Source of the DNA: Rallus limicola
Lineage: Eukaryota; Chordata; Aves; Gruiformes; Rallidae
Length of the DNA stretch: 64,000 nt
Direction: 5' to 3'
Assembly: GCA_022605955.1 (NCBI GenBank)
Contig: JAKCOZ010000221.1
Location: 186,001-250,000 of the forward strand
Below, in pieces: positions 11,460 to 22,730 of the stretch; position 1 is the stretch's first letter, and each line of letters begins with the position of its first letter. Made by a program: the position numbers and the translations under genes. The notes under the pieces are model-generated. The model saw only the letters and a program-made list of their open reading frames with translations. It searched no databases and had not been told where the DNA came from.

Positions 11460-13240
11460 ATGCCTTTCAGGCCTAGCTTCTTTACTTTGGGAGTTATTGC
11501 TGGACGTTTAGCATGTTTTGAGCTGCAGTCTGCTAGGGCCGAGAAAAGCACCGTAGGAGGTTCCAGGCATGTTCCCTCTTTCCAGGCAAAGGAAAAGGCT
11601 GAGAGCCAAAGTGACAGGGTCTGCTCGTGTGTCCTGTTAGGAGGTTTCAGACAAGCTATGCCTTTCAGGCCTAGCTTCTTTACTTTGGGAGTTATTGCTG
11701 GACGTTTAGCATGTTTTGAGCTGCAGTCTGCTAGGGCCGAGAAAAGCACCGTAGGAGGTTCCAGGCATGTTCCCTCTTTCCAGGCAAAGGAAAAGGCTGA
11801 GAGCCAAAGTGACAGGGTCTGCTCGTGTGTCCTGTTAGGAGGTTTCAGACAAGCTATGCCTTTCAGGCCTAGCTTCTTTACTTTGGGAGTTATTGCTGGA
11901 CGTTTAGCATGTTTTGAACTGCAGTCTGCTAGGGCCGAGAAAAGCACCGTAGGAGGTTCCAGGCATGTTCCCTCTTTCCAGGCAAAGGAAAAGGCTGAGA
12001 TCCAAAGTGACAGGGTCTGCTCGTGTGTCCTGTTAGGAGGTTTCAGACAAGCTATGCCTTTCAGGCCTAGCTTCTTTACTTTGGGAGTTATTGCTGGACG
12101 TTTAGCATGTTTTGAACTGCAGTCTGCTAGGGCCGAGAAAAGCACCGTAGGAGGTTCCAGGCATGTTCCCTCTTTCCAGGCAAAGGAAAAGTCTGAGAGC
12201 CAAAGTGACAGGGTCTGCTCGTGTGTCCTGTTAGGAGGTTTCAGACAAGCTATGCCTTTCAGGCCTAGCTTCTTTACTTTGGGAGTTATTGCTGGACGTT
12301 TAGCATGTTTTGAACTGCAGTCTGCTAGGGCCGAGAAAAGCACCGTAGGAGGTTCCAGGCATGTTCCCTCTTTCCAGGCAAAGGAAAAGGCTGAGAGCCA
12401 AAGTGACAGGGGCTGCTTGTGTGTCCTGTTAGGAGGTTTCAGACAAGCTATGCCTTTCAGGCCTAGCTTCTTTACTTTGGGAGTTATTGCTGGACGTTTA
12501 GCATGTTTTGAACTGCAGTCTGCTAGGGCCGAGAAAAGCACCATAGGAGGTTCCAGGCATGTTCCCTCTTTCCAGGCAAAGGAAAAGGCTGAGAGCCAAA
12601 GTGACAGGGTCTGCTCGTGTGTCCTGTTAGGAGGTTTCAGACAAGCTATGCCTTTCAGGCCTAGCTTCTTTACTTTGGGAGTTATTGCTGGACGTTTAGC
12701 ATGTTTTGAACTGCAGTCTGCTAGGGCCGAGAAAAGCACCGTAGGAGGTTCCAGGCATGTTCCCTCTTTCCAGGCAAAGGAAAAGGCTGAGAGCCAAAGT
12801 GACAGGGGCTGCTCGTGTGTCCTGTTAGGAGGTTTCAGACAAGCTATTCCTTTCAGGCCTAGCTTCTTTACTTTGGGAGTTATTGCTGGACGTTTAGCAT
12901 GTTTTGAACTGCAGTCTGCTAGGGCCGAGAAAAGCACCGTAGGAGGTTCCAGGCATGTTCCCTCTTTCCAGGCAAAGGAAAAGGCTGAGAGCCAAAGTGA
13001 CAGGGGCTGCTCGTGTGTCCATTTAGGAGGTTTCAGACAAGCTATGCCTTTCAGGCCTAGCTTCTTTACTTTGGGAGTTATTGCTGGACGTTTAGCATGT
13101 TTTGAACTGCAGTCTGCTAGGGCCGAGAAAAGCACCGTAGGAGGTTCCAGGATGTTCCCTCTTTCCAGGCAAAGGAAAAGGCTGAGAGCCAAAGTGACAG
13201 GGTCTGCTCGTGTGTCCTGTTAGGAGGTTTCAGACAAGCT
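11460..13240. repeat. Left-domain block 3, 9 monomers
   Basis: Nine monomers ending in the 1-bp deletion unit. It opens with two GAGCTGCAG monomers, as in block 2. It closes with the ordered run CTTGTG, CACCATAGG (12543), ATT start (12846), CCATTTAGG, deletion. The two middle closing units have GAGAGCCAA rather than the GAGATCCAA seen in block 2, so the cassette has been partly reset to the majority sequence, as gene conversion would do. Confidence 0.88.
13145..13154 (+). other. Lineage marker: 1-bp deletion, copy 3
   Basis: The same loss of C, 1781 bp after copy 2 (9 monomers minus 1 bp), in the same preceding context. Confidence 0.95.
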
Positions 13241-14031
13241 ATGCCTTTCAGGCCTAGCTTCTTTACTTTGGGAGTTATTGCTGGACGTTTAGCATGTTTT
13301 GAGCTGCAGTCTGCTAGGGCCGAGAAAAGCACCGTAGGAGGTTCCAGGCATGTTCCCTCTTTCCAGGCAAAGGAAAAGGCTGAGAGCCAAAGTGACAGGG
13401 TCTGCTCGTGTGTCCTGTTAGGAGGTTTCAGACAAGCTATGCCTTTCAGGCCTAGCTTCTTTACTTTGGGAGTTATTGCTGGACGTTTAGCATGTTTTGA
13501 GCTGCAGTCTGCTAGGGCCGAGAAAAGCACCGTAGGAGGTTCCAGGCATGTTCCCTCTTTCCAGGCAAAGGAAAAGGCTGAGAGCCAAAGTGACAGGGTC
13601 TGCTCGTGTGTCCTGTTAGGAGGTTTCAGACAAGCTATGCCTTTCATGCCTAGCTTCTTTACTTTGGGAGTTATTGCTGGACGTTTAGCATGTTTTGAAC
13701 TGCAGTCTGCTAGGGCCGAGAAAAGCACCGTAGGAGGTTCCAGGCATGTTCCCTCTTTCCAGGCAAAGGAAAAGGCTGAGAGCCAAAGTGACAGGGGCTG
13801 CTTGTGTGTCCTGTTAGGAGGTTTCAGACAAGCTATGCCTTTCAGGCCTAGCTTCTTTACTTTGGGAGTTATTGCTGGACGTTTAGCATGTTTTGAACTG
13901 CAGTCTGCTAGGGCCGAGAAAAGCACCGTAGGAGGTTCCAGGATGTTCCCTCTTTCCAGGCAAAGGAAAAGGCTGAGAGCCAAAGTGACAGGGGCTGCTC
14001 GTGTGTCCTGTTAGGAGGTTTCAGACAAGCT
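13241..14031. repeat. Left-domain block 4, only 4 monomers
   Basis: The shortest block: four monomers between successive copies of the 1-bp deletion. It keeps the opening pair of GAGCTGCAG units but lacks the CACCATAGG, ATT-start and CCATTTAGG units that precede the deletion in blocks 2, 3 and 5. A unit with the 11 G-to-T change and CTTGTG sits directly before the deletion unit. It reads as an internal deletion of a longer block by unequal exchange. Confidence 0.85.
13936..13945 (+). other. Lineage marker: 1-bp deletion, copy 4
   Basis: The same loss of C, 791 bp after copy 3 (4 monomers minus 1 bp). The preceding context differs, lacking the ATT-start and CCATTTAGG units. Confidence 0.95.
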
Positions 14032-17000
14032 ATGCCTTTCAGGCCTAGCTTCTTTACTTTGGGAGTTATTGCTGGACGTTTAGCATGTTTTGAGCTGCAG
14101 TCTGCTAGGGCCGAGAAAAGCACCGTAGGAGGTTCCAGGCATGTTCCCTCTTTCCAGGCAAAGGAAAAGGCTGAGAGCCAAAGTGACAGGGTCTGCTCGT
14201 GTGTCCTGTTAGGAGGTTTCAGACAAGCTATGCCTTTCAGGCCTAGCTTCTTTACTTTGGGAGTTATTGCTGGACGTTTAGCATGTTTTGAGCTGCAGTC
14301 TGCTAGGGCTGAGAAAAGCACCGTAGGAGGTTCCAGGCATGTTCCCTCTTTCCAGGCAAAGGAAAAGGCTGAGAGCCAAAGTGACAGGGGCTGCTCGTGT
14401 GTCCTGTTAGGAGGTTTCAGACAAGCTATGCCTTTCAGGCCTAGCTTCTTTACTTTGGGAGTTATTGCTGGACGTTTAGCATGTTTTGAACTGCAGTCTG
14501 CTAGGGCCGAGAAAAGCACCGTAGGAGGTTCCAGGCATGTTCCCTCTTTCCAGGCAAAGGAAAAGGCTGAGAGCCAAAGTGACAGGGGCTGCTCGTGTGT
14601 CCTGTTAGGAGGTTTCAGACAAGCTATGCCTTTCAGGCCTAGCTTCTTTACTTTGGGAGTTATTGCTGGACGTTTAGCATGTTTTGAACTGCAGTCTGCT
14701 AGGGCCGAGAAAAGCACCGTAGGAGGTTCCAGGCATGTTCCCTCTTTCCAGGCAAAGGAAAAGGCTGAGAGCCAAAGTGACAGGGTCTGCTCGTGTGTCC
14801 TGTTAGGAGGTTTCAGAAAAGCTATGCCTTTCAGGCCTAGCTTCTTTACTTTGGGAGTTATTGCTGGACGTTTAGCATGTTTTGAGCTGCAGTCTGCTTG
14901 GGCTGAGAAAAGCACCGTAGGAGGTTCCAGGCATGTTCCCTCTTTCCAGGCAAAGGAAAAGGCTGAGAGCCAAAGTGACTGGGTCTGCTCGTGTGTCCTG
15001 TTAGGAGGTTTCAGACAAGCTATGCCTTCCAGGCCTAGCTTCTTTACTTTGGGAGTTATTGCTGGACGTTTAGCATGTTTTGAACTGCAGTCTGCTAGGG
15101 CCGAGAAAAGCACCGTAGGAGGTTCCAGGCATGTTCCCTCTTTCCAGGCAAAGGAAAAGGCTGAGAGCCAAAGTGACAGGGGCTGCTCGTGTGTCCTGTT
15201 AGGAGGTTTCAGACAAGCTATGCCTTTCAGGCCTAGCTTCTTTACTTTGGGAGTTATTGCTGGACGTTTAGCATGTTTTGAACTGCAGTCTGCTAGGGCC
15301 GAGAAAAGCACCGTAGGAGGTTCCAGGCATGTTCCCTCTTTCCAGGCAAAGGAAAAGGCTGAGAGCCAAAGTGACAGGGGCTGCTCGTGTGTCCTGTTAG
15401 GAGGTTTCAGACAAGCTATGCCTTTCAGGCCTAGCTTCTTTACTTTGGGAGTTATTGCTGGACGTTTAGCATGTTTTGAACTGCAGTCTGCTAGGGCCGA
15501 GAAAAGCAACGTAGGAGGTTCCAGGCATGTTCCCTCTTTCCAGGCAAAGGAAAAGGCTGAGAGCCAAAGTGACAGCGTCTGCTCGTGTGTCCTGTTAGGA
15601 GGTTTCAGACAAGCTATGCCTTTCAGGCCTAGCTTCTTTACTTTGGGAGTTATTGCTGGACGTTTAGCATGTTTTGAACTGCAGTCTGCTAGGGCTGAGA
15701 AAAGCACCGTAGGAGGTTCCAGGCATGTTCCCTCTTTCCAGGCAAAGGAAAAGGCTGAGATCCAAAGTGACAGGGGCTGCTCGTGTGTCCTGTTAGGAGG
15801 TTTCAGACAAGCTATGCCTTTCAGGCCTAGCTTCTTTACTTTGGGAGTTATTGCTGGACGTTTAGCATGTTTTGAACTGCAGTCTGCTAGGGCCGAGAAA
15901 AGCACCGTAGGAGGTTCCAGGCATGTTCCCTCTTTCCAGGCAAAGGAAAAGGCTGAGAGCCAAAGTGACAGGGTCTGCTCGTGTGTCCTGTTAGGAGGTT
16001 TCAGACAAGCTATGCCTTTCAGGCCTAGCTTCTTTACTTTGGGAGTTATTGCTGGACGTTTAGCATGTTTTGAACTGCAGTCTGCTAGGGCCGAGAAAAG
16101 CACCGTAGGAGGTTCCAGGCATGTTCCCTCTTTCCAGGCAAAGGAAAAGGCTGAGAGCCAAAGTGACAGGGGCTGCTCGTGTGTCCTGTTAGGAGGTTTC
16201 AGACAAGCTATGCCTTTCAGGCCTAGCTTCTTTACTTTGGGAGTTATTGCTGGACGTTTAGCATGTTTTGAACTGCAGTCTGCTAGGGCCGAGAAAAGCA
16301 CCGTAGGAGGTTCCAGGCATGTTCCCTCTTTCCAGGCAAAGGAAAAGGCTGAGAGCCAAAGTGACAGGGGCTGCTCGTGTGTCCTGTTAGGAGGTTTCAG
16401 ACAAGCTATGCCTTTCAGGCCTAGCTTCTTTACTTTGGGAGTTATTGCTGGACGTTTAGCATGTTTTGAACTGCAGTCTGCTAGGGCCGAGAAAAGCACC
16501 GTAGGAGGTTCCAGGCATGTTCCCTCTTTCCAGGCAAAGGAAAAGGCTGAGAGCCAAAGTGACAGGGGCTGCTTGTGTGTCCTGTTAGGAGGTTTCAGAC
16601 AAGCTATGCCTTTCAGGCCTAGCTTCTTTACTTTGGGAGTTATTGCTGGACGTTTAGCATGTTTTGAACTGCAGTCTGCTAGGGCCGAGAAAAGCACCAT
16701 AGGAGGTTCCAGGCATGTTCCCTCTTTCCAGGCAAAGGAAAAGGCTGAGAGCCAAAGTGACAGGGGCTGCTCGTGTGTCCTGTTAGGAGGTTTCAGACAA
16801 GCTATGCCTTTCAGGCCTAGCTTCTTTACTTTGGGAGTTATTGCTGGACGTTTAGCATGTTTTGAACTGCAGTCTGCTAGGGCCGAGAAAAGCACCGTAG
16901 GAGGTTCCAGGCATGTTCCCTCTTTCCAGGCAAAGGAAAAGGCTGAGATCCAAAGTGACAGGGGCTGCTCGTGTGTCCTGTTAGGAGGTTTCAGACAAGC

Positions 17001-18782
17001 TATTCCTTTCAGGCCTAGCTTCTTTACTTTGGGAGTTATTGCTGGACGTTTAGCATGTTTTGAACTGCAGTCTGCTAGGGCTGAGAAAAGCACCGTAGGA
17101 GGTTCCAGGCATGTTCCCTCTTTCCAGGCAAAGGAAAAGGCTGAGATCCAAAGTGACAGGGGCTGCTCGTGTGTCCTGTTAGGAGGTTTCAGACAAGCTA
17201 TGCCTTTCATGCCTAGCTTCTTTACTTTGGGAGTTATTGCTGGACGTTTAGCATGTTTTGAACTGCAGTCTGCTAGGGCCGAGAAAAGCACCGTAGGAGG
17301 TTCCAGGCATGTTCCCTCTTTCCAGGCAAAGGAAAAGGCTGAGAGCCAAAGTGACAGGGTCTTCTCGTGTGTCCTGTTAGGAGGTTTCAGACAAGCTATG
17401 CCTTTCAGGCCTAGCTTCTTTACTTTGGGAGTTATTGCTGGACGTTTAGCATGTTTTGAACTGCAGTCTGCTAGGGCCGAGAAAAGCACCGTAGGAGGTT
17501 CCAGGCATGTTCCCTCTTTCCAGGCAAAGGAAAAGGCTGAGAGCCAAAGTGACAGGGGCTGCTTGTGTGTCCTGTTAGGAGGTTTCAGACAAGCTATGCC
17601 TTTCAGGCCTAGCTTCTTTACTTTGGGAGTTATTGCTGGACGTTTAGCATGTTTTGAACTGCAGTCTGCTAGGGCCGAGAAAAGCACCGTAGGAGGTTCC
17701 AGGCATGTTCCCTCTTTCCAGGCAAAGGAAAAGGCTGAGAGCCAAAGTGACAGGGTCTGCTCGTGTGTCCTGTTAGGAGGTTTCAGACAAGCTATGCCTT
17801 TCAGGCCTAGCTTCTTTACTTTGGGAGTTATTGCTGGACGTTTAGCATGTTTTGAACTGCAGTCTGCTAGGGCCGAGAAAAGCACCGTAGGAGGTTCCAG
17901 GCATGTTCCCTCTTTCCAGGCAAAGGAAAAGGCTGAGAGCCAAAGTGACAGGGGCTGCTTGTGTGTCCTGTTAGGAGGTTTCAGACAAGCTATGCCTTTC
18001 AGGCCTAGCTTCTTTACTTTGGGAGTTATTGCTGGACGTTTAGCATGTTTTGAACTGCAGTCTGCTAGGGCCGAGAAAAGCACCATAGGAGGTTCCAGGC
18101 ATGTTCCCTCTTTCCAGGCAAAGGAAAAGGCTGAGAGCCAAAGTGACAGGGGCTGCTCGTGTGTCCTGTTAGGAGGTTTCAGACAAGCTATGCCTTTCAG
18201 GCCTAGCTTCTTTACTTTGGGAGTTATTGCTGGACGTTTAGCATGTTTTGAACTGCAGTCTGCTAGGGCCGAGAAAAGCACCGTAGGAGGTTCCAGGCAT
18301 GTTCCCTCTTTCCAGGCAAAGGAAAAGGCTGAGATCCAAAGTGACAGGGGCTGCTCGTGTGTCCTGTTAGGAGGTTTCAGACAAGCTATTCCTTTCAGGC
18401 CTAGCTTCTTTACTTTGGGAGTTATTGCTGGACGTTTAGCATGTTTTGAACTGCAGTCTGCTAGGGCCGAGAAAAGCACCGTAGGAGGTTCCAGGCATGT
18501 TCCCTCTTTCCAGGCAAAGGAAAAGGCTGAGAGCCAAAGTGACAGGGGCTGCTCGTGTGTCCATTTAGGAGGTTTCAGACAAGCTATGCCTTTCAGGCCT
18601 AGCTTCTTTACTTTGGGAGTTATTGCTGGACGTTTAGCATGTTTTGAACTGCAGTCTGCTAGGGCCGAGAAAAGCACCGTATGAGGTTCCAGGATGTTCC
18701 CTCTTTCCAGGCAAAGGAAAAGGCTGAGAGCCAAAGTGACAGGGTCTGCTCGTGTGTCCTGTTAGGAGGTTTCAGACAAGCT
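14032..18782. repeat. Left-domain block 5, 24 monomers
   Basis: Twenty-four monomers from the fourth to the fifth copy of the 1-bp deletion. The cassette CTTGTG, CACCATAGG, GAGATCCAA, ATT start occurs twice here, with CACCATAGG at 16699 and 18085, seven monomers apart. Only the second copy continues into CCATTTAGG and the deletion unit. The first continues into GAGATCCAA and an 11 G-to-T unit, as block 1 does after 7199. The final deletion unit also has a private CGTATGAGG change at 18679-18687. The block looks like a fusion of two higher-order copies. Confidence 0.87.
18687..18696 (+). other. Lineage marker: 1-bp deletion, copy 5
   Basis: The same loss of C, 4751 bp after copy 4 (24 monomers minus 1 bp). 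It is the last occurrence in the window, and no copy is found in the remaining 45 kb. The unit also has a private GTATGAGG change just upstream. Confidence 0.95.
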
Positions 18783-19290
18783 ATGCCTTTCAGGCCTAGC
18801 TTCTTTACTTTGGGAGTTATTGCTGGACGTTTAGCATGTTTTGAGCTGCAGTCTGCTAGGGCCGAGAAAAGCACCGTAGGAGGTTCCAGGCATGTTCCCT
18901 CTTTCCAGGCAAAGGAAAAGGCTGAGAGCCAAAGTGACAGGGTCTGCTCGTGTGTCCTGTTAGGAGGTTTCAGACAAGCTATGCCTTTCAGGCCTAGCTT
19001 CTTTACTTTGGGAGTTATTGCTGGACGTTTAGCATGTTTTGAGCTGCAGTCTGCTAGGGCCGAGAAAAGCACCGTAGGAGGTTCCAGGCATGTTCCCTCT
19101 TTCCAGGCAAAGGAAAAGGCTGAGAGCCAAAGTGACAGGGTCTGCTCGTGTGTCCTGTTAGGAGGTTTCAGACAAGCTATGCCTTTCAGGCCTAGCTTCT
19201 TTACTTTGGGAGTTATTGCTGGACGTTTAGCATGTTTTGAACTGCAGTCTGCTAGGGCCGAGAAAAGCACCGTAGGAGGTTCCAGGCATG

Positions 19291-19310
19291 TTCCCTCTTT
19301 CCCAAAGGAA
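19291..19310 (+). other. Private 3-bp deletion in one monomer
   Basis: TTTCCCAAAGG replaces TTTCCAGGCAAAGG, losing 3 bp around monomer position 125. It is the only 3-bp length change in the window and keeps the long frames open on both strands. It occurs once, so it is recent or has not been amplified. Confidence 0.95.
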
Positions 19311-22300
19311 AAGGCTGAGAGCCAAAGTGACAGGGGCTGCTCGTGTGTCCTGTTAGGAGGTTTCAGACAAGCTATGCCTTTCAGGCCTAGCTTCTTTACT
19401 TTGGGAGTTATTGCTGGACGTTTAGCATGTTTTGAACTGCAGTCTGCTAGGGCCGAGAAAAGCACCGTAGGAGGTTCCAGGCATGTTCCCTCTTTCCAGG
19501 CAAAGGAAAAGGCTGAGAGCCAAAGTGACAGCGTCTGCTCGTGTGTCCTGTTAGGAGGTTTCAGACAAGCTATGCCTTTCAGGCCTAGCTTCTTTACTTT
19601 GGGAGTTATTGCTGGACGTTTAGCATGTTTTGAACTGCAGTCTGCTAGGGCTGAGAAAAGCACCGTAGGAGGTTCCAGGCATGTTCCCTCTTTCCAGGCA
19701 AAGGAAAAGGCTGAGATCCAAAGTGACAGGGGCTGCTCGTATGTCCTGTTAGGAGGTTTCAGACAAGCTATGCCTTTCAGGCCTAGCTTCTTTACTTTGG
19801 GAGTTATTGCTGGACGTTTAGCATGTTTTGAACTGCAGTCTGCTAGGGCCGAGAAAAGCACCGTAGGAGGTTCCAGGCATGTTCCCTCTTTCCAGGCAAA
19901 GGAAAAGGCTGAGAGCCAAAGTGACAGGGGCTGCTCGTGTGTCCTGTTAGGAGGTTTCAGACAAGCTATGCCTTTCAGGCCTAGCTTCTTTACTTTGGGA
20001 GTTATTGCTGGACGTTTAGCATGTTTTGAACTGCAGTCTGCTAGGGCCGAGAAAAGCACCGTAGGAGGTTCCAGGCATGTTCCCTCTTTCCAGGCAAAGG
20101 AAAAGGCTGAGAGCCAAAGTGACAGGGTCTGCTCGTGTGTCCTGTTAGGAGGTTTCAGACAAGCTATGCCTTTCAGGCCTAGCTTCTTTACTTTGGGAGT
20201 TATTGCTGGACGTTTAGCATGTTTTGAACTGCAGTCTGCTAGGGCCGAGAAAAGCACCGTAGGAGGTTCCAGGCATGTTCCCTCTTTCCAGGCAAAGGAA
20301 AAGGCTGAGAGCCAAAGTGACAGAGTCTGCTCGTGTGTCCTGTTAGGAGGTTTCAGACAAGCTATGCCTTTCAGGCCTAGCTTCTTTACTTTGGGAGTTA
20401 TTGCTGGACGTTTAGCATGTTTTGAACTGCAGTCTGCTAGGGCCGAGAAAAGCACCGTAGGAGGTTCCAGGCATGTTCCCTCTTTCCAGGCAAAGGAAAA
20501 GGCTGAGAGCCAAAGTGACAGGGGCTGCTCGTGTGTCCTGTTAGGAGGTTTCAGACAAGCTATGCCTTTCAGGCCTAGCTTCTTTACTTTGGGAGTTATT
20601 GCTGGACGTTTAGCATGTTTTGAACTGCAGTCTGCTAGGGCAGAGAAAAGCACCGTAGGAGGTTCCAGGCATGTTCCCTCTTTCCAGGCAAAGGAAAAGG
20701 CTGAGAGCCAAAGTGACAGGGGCTGCTCGTGTGTCCTGTTAGGAGGTTTCAGACAAGCTACGCCTTTCAGGCCTAGCTTCTTTACTTTGGGAGTTATTGC
20801 TGGACGTTTAGCATGTTTTGAACTGCAGTCTGCTAGGGCCGAGAAAAGCACCGTAGGAGGTTCCAGGCATGTTCCCTCTTTCCAGGCAAAGGAAAAGGCT
20901 GAGAGCCAAAGTGACAGGGTCTGCTCGTGTGTCCTGTTAGGAGGTTTCAGACAAGCTATGCCTTTCAGGCCTAGCTTCTTTACTTTGGGAGTTATTGCTG
21001 GACGTTTAGCATGTTTTGAGCTGCAGTCTGCTAGGGCCGAGAAAAGCACCGTAGGAGGTTCCAGGCATGTTCCCTCTTTCCAGGCAAAGGAAAAGGCTGA
21101 GATCCAAAGTGACAGGGGCTGCTCGTGTGTCCTGTTAGGAGGTTTCAGACAAGCTATGCCTTTCAGGCCTAGCTTCTTTACTTTGGGAGTTATTGCTGGA
21201 CGTTTAGCATGTTTTGAACTGCAGTCTGCTAGGGCCGAGAAAAGCACCGTAGGAGGTTCCAGGCATGTTCCCTCTTTCCAGGCAAAGGAAAAGGCTGAGA
21301 GCCAAAGTGACAGGGGCTGCTCGTGTGTCCTGTTAGGAGGTTTCAGACAAGCTATGCCTTTCAGGCCTAGCTTCTTTACTTTGGGAGTTATTGCTGGACG
21401 TTTAGCATGTTTTGAACTGCAGTCTGCTAGGGCCGAGAAAAGCACCGTAGGAGGTTCCAGGCATGTTCCCTCTTTCCAGGCAAAGGAAAAGGCTGAGAGC
21501 CAAAGTGACAGGGGCTGCTCGTGTGTCCTGTTAGGAGGTTTCAGACAAGCTATGCCTTTCAGGCCTAGCTTCTTTACTTTGGGAGTTATTGCTGGACGTT
21601 TAGCATGTTTCGAGCTGCAGTCTGCTAGGGCCGAGAAAAGCACCGTAGGAGGTTCCAGGCATGTTCCCTCTTTCCAGGCAAAGGAAAAGGCTGAGAGCCA
21701 AAGTGACAGGGTCTGCTCGTGTGTCCTGTTAGGAGGTTTCAGACAAGCTATGCCTTTCAGGCCTAGCTTCTTTACTTTGGGAGTTATTGCTGGACGTTTA
21801 GCATGTTTTGAACTGCAGTCTGCTAGGGCCGAGAAAAGCACCGTAGGAGGTTCCAGGCATGTTCCCTCTTTCCAGGCAAAGGAAAAGGCTGAGAGCCAAA
21901 GTGACAGCGTCTGCTCGTGTGTCCTGTTAGGAGGTTTCAGACAAGCTATGCCTTTCAGGCCTAGCTTCTTTACTTTGGGAGTTATTGCTGGACGTTTAGC
22001 ATGTTTTGAACTGCAGTCTGCTAGGGCTGAGAAAAGCACCGTAGGAGGTTCCAGGCATGTTCCCTCTTTCCAGGCAAAGGAAAAGGCTGAGATCCAAAGT
22101 GACAGGGGCTGCTCGTGTGTCCTGTTAGGAGGTTTCAGACAAGCTATGCCTTTCAGGCCTAGCTTCTTTACTTTGGGAGTTATTGCTGGACGTTTAGCAT
22201 GTTTTGAACTGCAGTCTGCTAGGGCCGAGAAAAGCACCGTAGGAGGTTCCAGGCATGTTCCCTCTTTCCAGGCAAAGGAAAAGGCTGAGAGCCAAAGTGA

Positions 22301-22730
22301 CAGGGTCTGCTCGTGTGTCCTGTTAGGAGGTTTCAGACAAGCTATGCCTTTCAGGCCTAGCTTCTTTACTTTGGGAGTTATTGCTGGACGTTTAGCATGT
22401 TTTGAACTGCAGTCTGCTAGGGCCGAGAAAAGCACCGTAGGAGGTTCCAGGCATGTTCCCTCTTTCCAGGCAAAGGAAAAGGCTGAGAGCCAAAGTGACA
22501 GGGTCTGCTCGTGTGTCCTGTTAGGAGGTTTCAGACAAGCTATGCCTTTCAGGCCTAGCTTCTTTACTTTGGGAGTTATTGCTGGACGTTTAGCATGTTT
22601 TGAACTGCAGTCTGCTAGGGCCGAGAAAAGCACCGTAGGAGGTTCCAGGCATGTTCCCTCTTTCCAGGCAAAGGAAAAGGCTGAGAGCCAAAGTGACAGG
22701 GTGTGCTCGTGTGTCCTGTTAGGAGGTTTC

